A stretch of DNA of 12,186 nucleotides from positions 1 to 12,186 of the forward strand of contig CANDLP010000028.1 in assembly GCA_947385505.1 (NCBI GenBank), read 5' to 3'. Of this stretch, positions 6,739 to 12,186 are shown in pieces. The notes under the pieces are model-generated. The model was not told where the DNA came from, ran no database searches, and worked only from the letters and a program-made list of their open reading frames with translations. The stretch is from an uncultured Clostridia bacterium (GTDB taxonomy: Bacteria; Bacillota; Clostridia; Oscillospirales; Ruminococcaceae). Every line of letters starts with the position of its first letter. Position 1 is the stretch's first letter. The translations under genes and the position numbers were made by a program.

Positions 6739-9237
6739 ATGAAATTCGGCTTTTTTGACGACCTTAACCGCGAGTATGTCATAACATCACCAAGAACGCC
6801 TTACCCATGGATAAATTATTTGGGAACGGAGGGATTTTTCTCCCTTATTTCCAATACGGCGGGAGGATACAGCTTCTATAAGGACGCAAGACTCCGCCGC
6901 ATCACCCGTTACCGCTATAATAATGTGCCCGTGGATATGGGCGGACGCTATTTTTACATTAAAGACGGAGACACCGTTTGGAACCCCGGCTGGTCGCCTG
7001 TAAAAACCGAGCTGGATAACTACTCCTGTCGTCACGGTATGGGGTATACCGTTATTTCGGGAGAAAAAAACGGCGTAAAAGCTGAAGTAAAATTTTTCGT
7101 ACCCGTTGGATTTAACGGCGAGGTGCAGAAGCTGACCATAACCAACAACAGCGGAAGCGCAAAAAGCCTTAAGCTCTGGAGCTTCCTTGAATGGTGCCTT
7201 TGGGACGCCAACGATGACACTACCAATTTTCAGCGCAATTTCAACACGGGCGAGGTGGAAATAGACGGAAGCACAATTTACCATAAAACCGAATACAAAG
7301 AGCGCCGCGATCATTACGCCTTCTACACCGTAAACGCTGACATAAAGGGCTTCGATACCGACAGGGAGAGCTTTTTGGGACTGTATAACGGCTTTGGAGA
7401 ACCTCAGGCGATAGCGAACGGAAAGCCGTCCAACTCGGTAGCCGACGGCTGGTCGCCCATTGCTTCCCACTATATTGAAATAGAACTTAAGGACGGGGAG
7501 AGTAAAGACCTTATTTTCCTTCTGGGCTATGTGGAAAACAAGTTTGAAGAGAAATTCGCCCCCGACCTTACCGATAAGGACACTGTCATTACCACCGCAA
7601 ACAGCAAAAAGAATATTGTCAACAAAATGAAAGCAAAGGAAATGATGGAGCTTTGCAACACCTCCGAAAAAGCGGAAAAGCTGTTTGAGGGCTTAAGAAA
7701 ATACTGGGACGACGTATTGAAACAATACAGCGTAGACTCCCCCGACGAAAAGCTCAATAGAATGGTAAACATCTGGAACCAGTATCAGTGTATGGTCACA
7801 TTCAATATGAGCCGCTCGGCTTCTTATTTTGAAAGCGGTATCGGAAGGGGAATGGGCTTCCGTGACAGCAATCAGGATCTTCTGGGCTTTGTTCACCAGA
7901 TTCCCGCAAGAGCAAGGGAAAGGCTTATCGACCTTGCCGCAACAATGCTTGAAGACGGCGGCGCTTATCACCAGTATCAGCCTTTAACCAAAATGGGCAA
8001 CCACGAGCTCGGCTCTAACTTCAACGACGACCCGCTGTGGATGATACTGGCAGTGGCGGCTTATATTAAGGAAACGGGCGACGTATCGATTCTTGATGAA
8101 AAAGTTCCCTATGAAAACAAGGACGAGCTTGCGGATACAATGCTTGACCATATGAAGAGAGCCTTCTATCATGTCTGCACAAAGATAGGTCCTCACGGTC
8201 TGCCTTTGAGCGGAAGAGCGGACTGGAACGACTGTCTTAACTTAAGCTGCTTCTCCGACAGACCCGGTCAGTCATTCCAGACCTTTACCTCTCCCAAATA
8301 CGGCGATACCGGTTACAGTAAAGTGGCTGAATCCGTAATGATAGCGGGAATGTTCTGCTTTATCGGTCCCGAATACGTAAAAATGTGTCGTATCAAGGGT
8401 GACGACGCCGAAGCCGAAAAGGCGCAGGCGGAGATCGACAAGATGAGCCGCGCTACAATGGAATACGGCTATGACGGCGAATGGTTCCTGCGCGCCTATG
8501 ACGACAACGGCAAGAAGGTAGGCTCTCACGAGAACGAAGAAGGAAAGATCTTTATAGAGCCCCAGGGCTTCTGCGTAATGGCGGGCTTAGGAAAAGACAA
8601 AGGCGCAGACCTTAAAACCTTGGAAAGCGTTGACAAATATTTAAACAGCAAACACGGATTGGTGCTTAACAATCCCGCGTTTACTCGCTATTATATTGAA
8701 TACGGCGAAATCTCCACCTATCCCCCCGGATACAAGGAAAACGCGGGTATTTTCTGTCACAACAACGCGTGGATAATCTGTTCGGAGGCGTTTGTGGGAC
8801 ACGGTGACAAAGCGTTTGAGTACTATTCGAAGATTGCTCCCGCTTATAATGAAGATATATCCGACCTGCACCGCACCGAGCCTTATGTATACGCTCAGAT
8901 GATAGCGGGAAAGGACGCTCCCAGATTCGGCGAGGCAAAGAACAGCTGGCTTACCGGTACGGCGGCATGGAATTTTGTTGCGGTTTCCCAGTATATTTTG
9001 GGTATCAAGCCCGATTATGACGGATTGACCGTAAATCCCTCCATACCTGCGGATTGGGATGGATTTACCGCTTCAAGACAGTTCAGAGGCGGAGTTTATA
9101 ATATTACCGTCAAGAATCCCGATCACATTAGCCAAGGCGTTAAAAAGACGGTTGTGGACGGACAAGTTATAAACGGCTGCGTAATTCCCGATTTAGGAGC
9201 AGGCGAGCATACTGTTGAAATAACATTGGGCAAATAA
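6739..9237 (+). CDS. Cellobiose phosphorylase (glycoside hydrolase family 94)
   Basis: Cytoplasmic enzyme of 832 aa that phosphorolyses cellobiose to alpha-glucose-1-phosphate and glucose, saving ATP after uptake of cellulose-derived sugars. The N-terminus [16 protein letters not shown] and [28 protein letters not shown] and YRYNNVP are near-diagnostic of GH94 cellobiose phosphorylases. The (alpha/alpha)6 catalytic domain carries [31 protein letters not shown] and [12 protein letters not shown], with the DWND Asp at residue 495 at the position of the family's general acid. C-terminal GTAAWNF and [11 protein letters not shown] complete the fold. Length is near the family norm. ATG 6739 is chosen over the open frame from 6601 because of SD AGGAAAGG eight nt upstream and the conserved N-terminus. 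No signal peptide. It stands alone: no transporter or sugar kinase is adjacent. LacI-type operator candidates precede it. Cellodextrin or other beta-glucobiose specificity is possible but less likely. Confidence 0.95.
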   Translation: MKFGFFDDLNREYVITSPRTPYPWINYLGTEGFFSLISNTAGGYSFYKDARLRRITRYRYNNVPVDMGGRYFYIKDGDTVWNPGWSPVKTELDNYSCRHGMGYTVISGEKNGVKAEVKFFVPVGFNGEVQKLTITNNSGSAKSLKLWSFLEWCLWDANDDTTNFQRNFNTGEVEIDGSTIYHKTEYKERRDHYAFYTVNADIKGFDTDRESFLGLYNGFGEPQAIANGKPSNSVADGWSPIASHYIEIELKDGESKDLIFLLGYVENKFEEKFAPDLTDKDTVITTANSKKNIVNKMKAKEMMELCNTSEKAEKLFEGLRKYWDDVLKQYSVDSPDEKLNRMVNIWNQYQCMVTFNMSRSASYFESGIGRGMGFRDSNQDLLGFVHQIPARARERLIDLAATMLEDGGAYHQYQPLTKMGNHELGSNFNDDPLWMILAVAAYIKETGDVSILDEKVPYENKDELADTMLDHMKRAFYHVCTKIGPHGLPLSGRADWNDCLNLSCFSDRPGQSFQTFTSPKYGDTGYSKVAESVMIAGMFCFIGPEYVKMCRIKGDDAEAEKAQAEIDKMSRATMEYGYDGEWFLRAYDDNGKKVGSHENEEGKIFIEPQGFCVMAGLGKDKGADLKTLESVDKYLNSKHGLVLNNPAFTRYYIEYGEISTYPPGYKENAGIFCHNNAWIICSEAFVGHGDKAFEYYSKIAPAYNEDISDLHRTEPYVYAQMIAGKDAPRFGEAKNSWLTGTAAWNFVAVSQYILGIKPDYDGLTVNPSIPADWDGFTASRQFRGGVYNITVKNPDHISQGVKKTVVDGQVINGCVIPDLGAGEHTVEITLGK

Positions 9238-9254
9238 AAAGCTAACAGGATTTT

Positions 9255-9426
9255 ATACTAATAACCATTTGAATTGTGGATAAAATCCACAATTCAAATA
9301 CTTCGGCGAAGCCGAAGTACCGCCGAAGGCGGTGGTTATTTAAGTTCAATACAATACCTCACCATGCCGCTTTTGCGGCATGGCATTTAAAAAACAGATA
9401 AACTGTTTTTTAATGGTTGTTAGTAT
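9255..9426. repeat. 172-bp element with terminal inverted repeats and five internal hairpins (MITE/REP-like)
   Basis: Ends are ATACTAATAACCATT (9255-9269) and AATGGTTGTTAGTAT (9412-9426), inverted with one mismatch that would be a G-U pair in RNA. Inside are perfect hairpins: 15-bp stem, AAA loop (9267-9299); 9-bp stem, GAA loop (9299-9319); 6-bp stem, GAA loop (9319-9333); 9-bp stem CCATGCCGC, TTTT loop (9362-9383); 11-bp stem TTAAAAAACAG, ATAAA loop (9387-9413). AATAACC (9260-9266) can also pair with GGTTATT (9334-9340), closing the first three hairpins into a cloverleaf. TTATA occurs at both edges (9253-9257, 9426-9430), but it overlaps the inverted repeats, so a target-site duplication is unproven. 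No ORF inside. Mobile palindromic element or structured RNA are both possible. Confidence 0.65.
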
Positions 9427-9433
9427 TATAAGA

Positions 9434-9473
9434 CAAAAACAACGTGTCAAGATACTTTGATACGTTGTTTTTG
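9434..9473 (+). terminator. Terminator-like hairpin, likely for cellobiose phosphorylase
   Basis: Seventeen-bp stem CAAAAACAACGTGTCAA (9434-9450) / TTGATACGTTGTTTTTG (9457-9473), one G-U pair, loop GATACT. The T-run is part of the stem's end, as in A/T-paired bidirectional terminators. It is nearly 200 bp past the GH94 stop, with the hairpin element between. Confidence 0.6.
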
Positions 9474-9522
9474 CTATGAAAATCCAGCCCTGTAAAAACC
9501 CTGAATAAATTCCGTATTTTTC

Positions 9523-9551
9523 TTGCAAATCACAATAATTTATGATATACT
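9523..9551 (+). promoter_or_regulatory. Sigma-A-type promoter of the DHH phosphoesterase gene
   Basis: TTGCAA (9523-9528), 17-bp spacer, TATACT (9546-9551); expected start near 9558, giving a leader of roughly 88 nt before the ATG at 9646. Confidence 0.75.
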
Positions 9552-9645
9552 TATAAAGTATAAGTACTTCCAAAGTCAAAAACGATTTTGCTTTAATTCA
9601 AATTTCAGGCAGTTGCCAAATTCAATTTTATAAAGGAGAAAAACC

Positions 9646-10563
9646 ATGAGATTAGTAACCCGTTCCGATTTCGACGGCTTAGCCTGCGCCGCCCTGCTTA
9701 AAGAAGCGGGAATCATTGACTGCTGGACATTCGCTCACCCCAAGGATCTTCAGGACGGTCTGGTGCAGGTCAACGAAAACGACTGTCTTGCCAATGTGCC
9801 CTTTGTAGAAGGCTGCGGTCTGTGGTTCGACCATCATTCAAGCGAACACGAAAGACTGGAGCTTGAAGGCAAATACAAAGGAGAAAGCCGTATAACTCCT
9901 TCCTGCGCAAGAATAATTTACGATTATTACGGCGGCAAGGATCGTTTCCCACAATTTGATGAAATGATGGAAGCCGTAGACAAGGTGGATTCGGGAAACC
10001 TGACGGTGGAAGAAGTGCTTGATCCTAAAGGCTGGATATTGATCGGCTTTTTAATGGATCCCCGCACGGGTTTGGGCCGCTGGAGAAACTTTACCATACC
10101 CAACTACCGCCTGATGGAAGAGCTTATTGACGCCTGCCGCACAATGAGCACCGAAGAGATCCTTAATTTGCCCGATGTCAAGGAAAGGATCGAGGTATAC
10201 AACGAACAGTCCGAAAAGTTCAAAGAAATGGTAAAACAGCACACCCGTGTGGAAAAGGATGTTATAATTTCCGATCTGAGGGGCGTTGATCCCATATATA
10301 CCGGAAACCGCTTTATGATATACAGCCTTTATCCCGAACAGAACATATCCGTCTGGATAGTTAACGGAAAAGGCGGAAAGGGCTGCTCCGCGGCAGTAGG
10401 ATACAGCATAATAAATAAAACTTCAAACGTTGACGTTGGCAGTCTTATGCTGAAATACGGCGGAGGCGGTCATAAGAAGGTGGGCACCTGTCAGTTTTCA
10501 GACGAGGATATGGACGAAAAGCTGCCTAAGCTCATTGATGAGATAGTTAATTATAATGTTTAA
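9646..10563 (+). CDS. DHH-family phosphoesterase (DHH/DHHA1, exopolyphosphatase-like)
   Basis: Cytoplasmic metal-dependent phosphoesterase of 305 aa. Motif I is TRSDFDGLACAALL (residues 5-18, metal-ligand Asp 8 and Asp 10), motif III is WFDHHSS (60-66), the namesake DHH, and motif IV is VDKVDSG (111-117). The C-terminal DHHA1 substrate-binding domain ends with GGGGHKKVGTCQF (272-284). All expected ligands are present. The family includes RecJ-like nucleases, nano-RNase/pAp phosphatase NrnA, cyclic-di-AMP/pGpG-type phosphodiesterases and polyphosphatases; this length and the SDFDG form match proteins usually annotated only as DHH phosphoesterase, so the substrate is open. ATG 9646 has AAAGGAG (9632-9638) seven nt upstream and its own promoter. 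It is monocistronic, ending at a bidirectional terminator. Confidence 0.9.
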   Translation: MRLVTRSDFDGLACAALLKEAGIIDCWTFAHPKDLQDGLVQVNENDCLANVPFVEGCGLWFDHHSSEHERLELEGKYKGESRITPSCARIIYDYYGGKDRFPQFDEMMEAVDKVDSGNLTVEEVLDPKGWILIGFLMDPRTGLGRWRNFTIPNYRLMEELIDACRTMSTEEILNLPDVKERIEVYNEQSEKFKEMVKQHTRVEKDVIISDLRGVDPIYTGNRFMIYSLYPEQNISVWIVNGKGGKGCSAAVGYSIINKTSNVDVGSLMLKYGGGGHKKVGTCQFSDEDMDEKLPKLIDEIVNYNV

Positions 10564-10580
10564 TCAAGTGGAAAAACATA

Positions 10581-10612
10581 AAAAAAGAAGCTCAAACGAG
10601 CTTCTTTTTTGT
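10581..10612. terminator. Bidirectional Rho-independent terminator between convergent genes
   Basis: Stem AAAAAAGAAGCTC (10581-10593) / GAGCTTCTTTTTT (10598-10610), loop AAAC. The A-run and T-run flank a GC-containing core, so it works for the DHH gene on plus and the surface-protein gene on minus. The two stop codons are only 63 bp apart, leaving no room for separate terminators. Confidence 0.9.
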
Positions 10613-10626
10613 TAATATCAAGAAAA

Positions 10627-11817
10627 TTACTTTCTCTTCTTAGCGATAACAACCGCACCGCCTGCGAGAACCGCAATAGCGGCTACAACAGCTACGCCTT
10701 CGATACCTGTATCGGCGTTGCCCTTGTCGGAAGCGGGAGTGTTGTTGGTATCAGCAACAGGAGCGGTAGTTTCTGCGGGAGCTTCGGTAACAGACTCAGC
10801 AACGGCTTCTGTTGCAGCTTCAGTTTCAGACTCGGCAGCGGGAGCTTCTGTTTCATCGGAAGCGGCGTTTACGCTGATAGTGAGCTCAATGGAGTTGATA
10901 TTTGCAGAGGGGAGCTCAATGAAGTTTTCGCTCCAGATGTTGTAGAGGCAGAAGTCAAATACGCCCGCGTCAGAGAGTGCGGAAGGAGCGCCATCCTTTA
11001 TGGCAACTTCCTCGCCGTTGATCTTAAGAGACTTGTAAGAAACGTTGATGGGATCGATAGCAGAGGTTGTGGCTGAGCCGCTTTCAACGGCAACATCCTT
11101 GGCGTAAATAACGGTAATCGTGGAAGGATCAAGATCAAGTCCGGAAATGGAGTATGTATAATCTCCGGCGCCTGTAACTGTAACGCTGTCAGACTTGGCG
11201 TTAGTCCATGTTACGTTTTCGCCGACATAAAGAGCGGTTTCAAGGTTAGCAGTGAAAGAAGAAGCTTCAGCCGCGGTTTCTTCGGGAGCTGCTTCGGTAG
11301 CTTCGGGAGCAGCTTCGCCGGTGATTACATTGCCGTCCTTGTCAAGAACTTCGATATTGTCAACAGACAATTTCTTTGTTGACCAGTCAACAAGCCAAAG
11401 CTGTGCATATTCATCATCAGCTGCGAAAATAGGACCGCCATTCTGCCATGTAACAGTTCCGTTTTCAAGGTCGGCGGTAATCTCCTTGTCAACTCTGCCC
11501 CACTCAACCTGTTTCCAGCCGGTAGAATTAGAGTTTGCAACTACCGCGCCGCCAAGCCATGTAGCTTCATCGGCAACGTCAGCCGCGTCAAATGTAACGT
11601 AGAATCTTACGCCGCAAACGGTCGTGATATCAACGCCTGCGTCAACTGCCCACTGGGCTTTTCCGTCATTAGCTACAAGATACAGAGCTGCGCCATGATT
11701 GCCTTCAACATTTTTCTCAAAATAATCGGCAATATCAACCGCGCTTGCGCTTGCAGCCATAGCAGTCACAGCCAAAGCAGAGGCTGCAACGCCTGCCAAA
11801 ATGTTCTTCATTTTCAT
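10627..11817 (-). CDS. Secreted, probably wall/membrane-anchored two-domain surface protein
   Basis: Unrecognised family; 396 aa. Signal peptide at residues 1-26 (KMKN, hydrophobic AGVAASALAVTAMAASASA, cut expected after ASA). Domain 1 (about 28-160) is beta-rich with Trp motifs WLGG, GWKQVEWG and WLVDWS, reminiscent of carbohydrate-binding beta-sandwiches, but this is not proven. A Glu/Ala/Pro linker (168-186) leads to a second beta-rich domain (187-319), then an acidic linker of TEAPAAESETEAATEA type (320-362). The tail has NADTG (367-371), one hydrophobic helix (372-391) and KKRK, the layout of a sortase sorting signal with NADTG in place of LPxTG. ATG 11817-11815 is chosen because GGAGG lies about 8 nt upstream; the TTG five codons earlier overlaps that SD. 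Two promoters precede it: a near-consensus sigma-A type and a TGAAAC type shared with the ECF sigma operon. Confidence 0.85.
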   Translation of the reverse strand: MKMKNILAGVAASALAVTAMAASASAVDIADYFEKNVEGNHGAALYLVANDGKAQWAVDAGVDITTVCGVRFYVTFDAADVADEATWLGGAVVANSNSTGWKQVEWGRVDKEITADLENGTVTWQNGGPIFAADDEYAQLWLVDWSTKKLSVDNIEVLDKDGNVITGEAAPEATEAAPEETAAEASSFTANLETALYVGENVTWTNAKSDSVTVTGAGDYTYSISGLDLDPSTITVIYAKDVAVESGSATTSAIDPINVSYKSLKINGEEVAIKDGAPSALSDAGVFDFCLYNIWSENFIELPSANINSIELTISVNAASDETEAPAAESETEAATEAVAESVTEAPAETTAPVADTNNTPASDKGNADTGIEGVAVVAAIAVLAGGAVVIAKKRK

Positions 11818-11840
11818 GAAAAATTCCTCCAATTTTTAAT

Positions 11841-11856
11841 ATAAGCAAAAGCTTAT
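11841..11856 (-). promoter_or_regulatory. Leader hairpin of the surface-protein mRNA
   Basis: ATAAGC-TTTT-GCTTAT (minus-strand sense) forms a 6-bp stem with a tetraloop beginning a few nt after the predicted sigma-A start site and about 10 nt before the SD. Short 5' hairpins at this place often protect abundant mRNAs; function here is inferred. Confidence 0.4.
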
Positions 11857-11860
11857 TTTT

Positions 11861-11889
11861 ATTATACCTTATACGGTTACAAATTTCAA
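11861..11889 (-). promoter_or_regulatory. Sigma-A-type promoter of the surface-protein gene
   Basis: Minus strand: TTGAAA (11889-11884), 17-bp spacer, perfect -10 TATAAT (11866-11861). Start near 11854, leader about 37 nt. The best promoter match in the window, fitting an abundant surface protein. Confidence 0.85.
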
Positions 11890-11955
11890 TTGGCATTTTC
11901 CCCAATATGTAGTGCATTTTAACGGAAAATTTACCAACTTTTTCGCCGAATATAG

Positions 11956-11993
11956 TACAATTAGTAGTCGCGTACAATGTTTAAAAAGTTTCA
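11956..11993 (-). promoter_or_regulatory. Second, ECF-type promoter candidate of the surface-protein gene
   Basis: Minus strand: TGAAAC (11993-11988), a T-run, then CGACTACTAA (11970-11961) and T-TGTA (11960-11956). It matches the site upstream of the ECF sigma gene at 25 of 38 aligned positions without gaps, the differences being confined almost wholly to the spacer. A start near 11957 gives a leader of about 140 nt running through the sigma-A promoter. Confidence 0.6.
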
Positions 11994-12047
11994 AAATTAT
12001 ATAAAAATTTTCTCATCATAATACTTTGTATCTTATAATAAGCCCTT

Positions 12048-12186
12048 TTACAGCATAACTCCTTCCGAAAACGCAAAACCGTAAAGCCAGCATTCCTTGA
12101 CCTCTTTTTGCAGCATCTCTTCCAAAGCCTTTTTATAAATCATAAGCTGCCCCTTATACTTCTCCTTAAGTTCATATGGCGTTACT
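12048..12186 (-). CDS. addA: AddA-like helicase-nuclease subunit, C-terminal fragment (cut by window edge)
   Basis: The last 45 codons and stop of a minus-strand gene that continues past the right edge. The read residues include YKGQLMIYKKALEEML and KEVKECWLYGFAFSEGVML, which fit the extreme C-terminus of the PD-(D/E)XK nuclease domain of AddA/RexA: the QLxxYxxAL helix after the catalytic Lys strand, then V-E-LY-F. AddAB processes double-strand breaks for recombination, in the cytoplasm. The catalytic residues themselves lie outside the window, so another member of the RecB-like nuclease superfamily remains possible. About 55 bp separate its stop from the ECF-type promoter candidate of the next minus-strand gene; no clear terminator is seen there. 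Confidence 0.7.
   Translation of the reverse strand, partial: VTPYELKEKYKGQLMIYKKALEEMLQKEVKECWLYGFAFSEGVML

Larger units (their letters stand above)
9238..9645. other. 408-bp intergenic region: hairpin element, terminator, promoter
   Basis: No supported gene. Left to right it holds a 172-bp inverted-repeat-bounded element dense in hairpins (9255-9426), a terminator-like hairpin (9434-9473), an AT-rich stretch, a sigma-A-type promoter (9523-9551) and the leader of the DHH gene with a small hairpin, AAAG-T-CAAAA-ACGA-TTTTG-CTTT (9572-9594). Confidence 0.75.

Noticed and set aside
9346..9579. 77-codon minus-strand open frame in the GH94-DHH spacer
   Set aside because: It runs through the hairpin element and terminator and is compositionally unlike the neighbours; no SD or promoter seen.
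1..12186. CRISPR array, tRNA/rRNA genes, IS transposase, phage or toxin-antitoxin genes
   Set aside because: No regularly spaced direct repeats, no tRNA-like cloverleaf with anticodon and CCA context, and no such protein motifs were found on either strand; the cloverleaf-like fold at 9260-9340 lacks T- and D-arm consensus.

Overview
This window looks like chromosomal DNA of a Gram-positive, anaerobic, spore-lineage Clostridia, most likely Ruminococcus or a close relative in Oscillospiraceae. This is an inference from content: a stage II sporulation gene (spoIIR), a cytoplasmic GH94 cellobiose phosphorylase, AddA-type recombination nuclease, SD motifs of the AGGAGG type, Gram-positive promoters with 17-bp spacers, and a surface protein with acidic Thr/Ala-rich linkers and a wall-anchor-like tail. 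Species was not determined. No rRNA, tRNA, CRISPR array, IS transposase or phage gene was seen.

Layout. At 1-1927 (+) lies the 3' part of a class A penicillin-binding protein (peptidoglycan glycosyltransferase/transpeptidase). It is followed 26 bp later by a THUMP-domain RNA methyltransferase (1954-3105), probably in one operon. A palindrome-rich spacer (3106-3327) separates this pair from convergent spoIIR (3328-3915, -). Divergent from spoIIR is a two-gene unit: an ECF-type sigma factor (4066-4626) and, 15 bp downstream, a single-pass membrane protein (4642-6420). The latter has a short basic cytoplasmic N-terminus, a Thr/Glu/Pro stalk and a large beta-rich, probably propeller-like outer domain, and is the likely cognate anti-sigma/sensor. 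After a terminator and a regulatory region with LacI-type operator candidates comes cellobiose phosphorylase (6739-9237). Its downstream spacer holds a 172-bp element with imperfect terminal inverted repeats packed with five perfect hairpins, then a terminator-like hairpin, then the sigma-A-type promoter of a DHH phosphoesterase (9646-10563). A bidirectional terminator separates this from a convergent secreted/anchored surface protein (10627-11817, -). The right edge holds the last 45 codons of a minus-strand addA-like gene (12048-12186).

How the parts connect. The most informative observation is a shared promoter-like motif. TGAAACTTTTTA, then a spacer, then ACTACTAA-N-TGTA occurs with identical spacing (25 of 38 positions identical) upstream of the ECF sigma gene (4014-4051, +) and upstream of the distant surface-protein gene (11993-11956, -). 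The simplest reading is that the sigma factor drives its own operon and also the surface protein, so the window would hold a small envelope-sensing regulon: sigma factor, membrane sensor with a putative outer beta-propeller, and an anchored two-domain surface protein. The surface protein also has a separate, near-consensus sigma-A-type promoter, giving basal plus induced expression. The PBP, RNA methyltransferase, SpoIIR, DHH phosphoesterase and AddA are ordinary housekeeping or sporulation neighbours.
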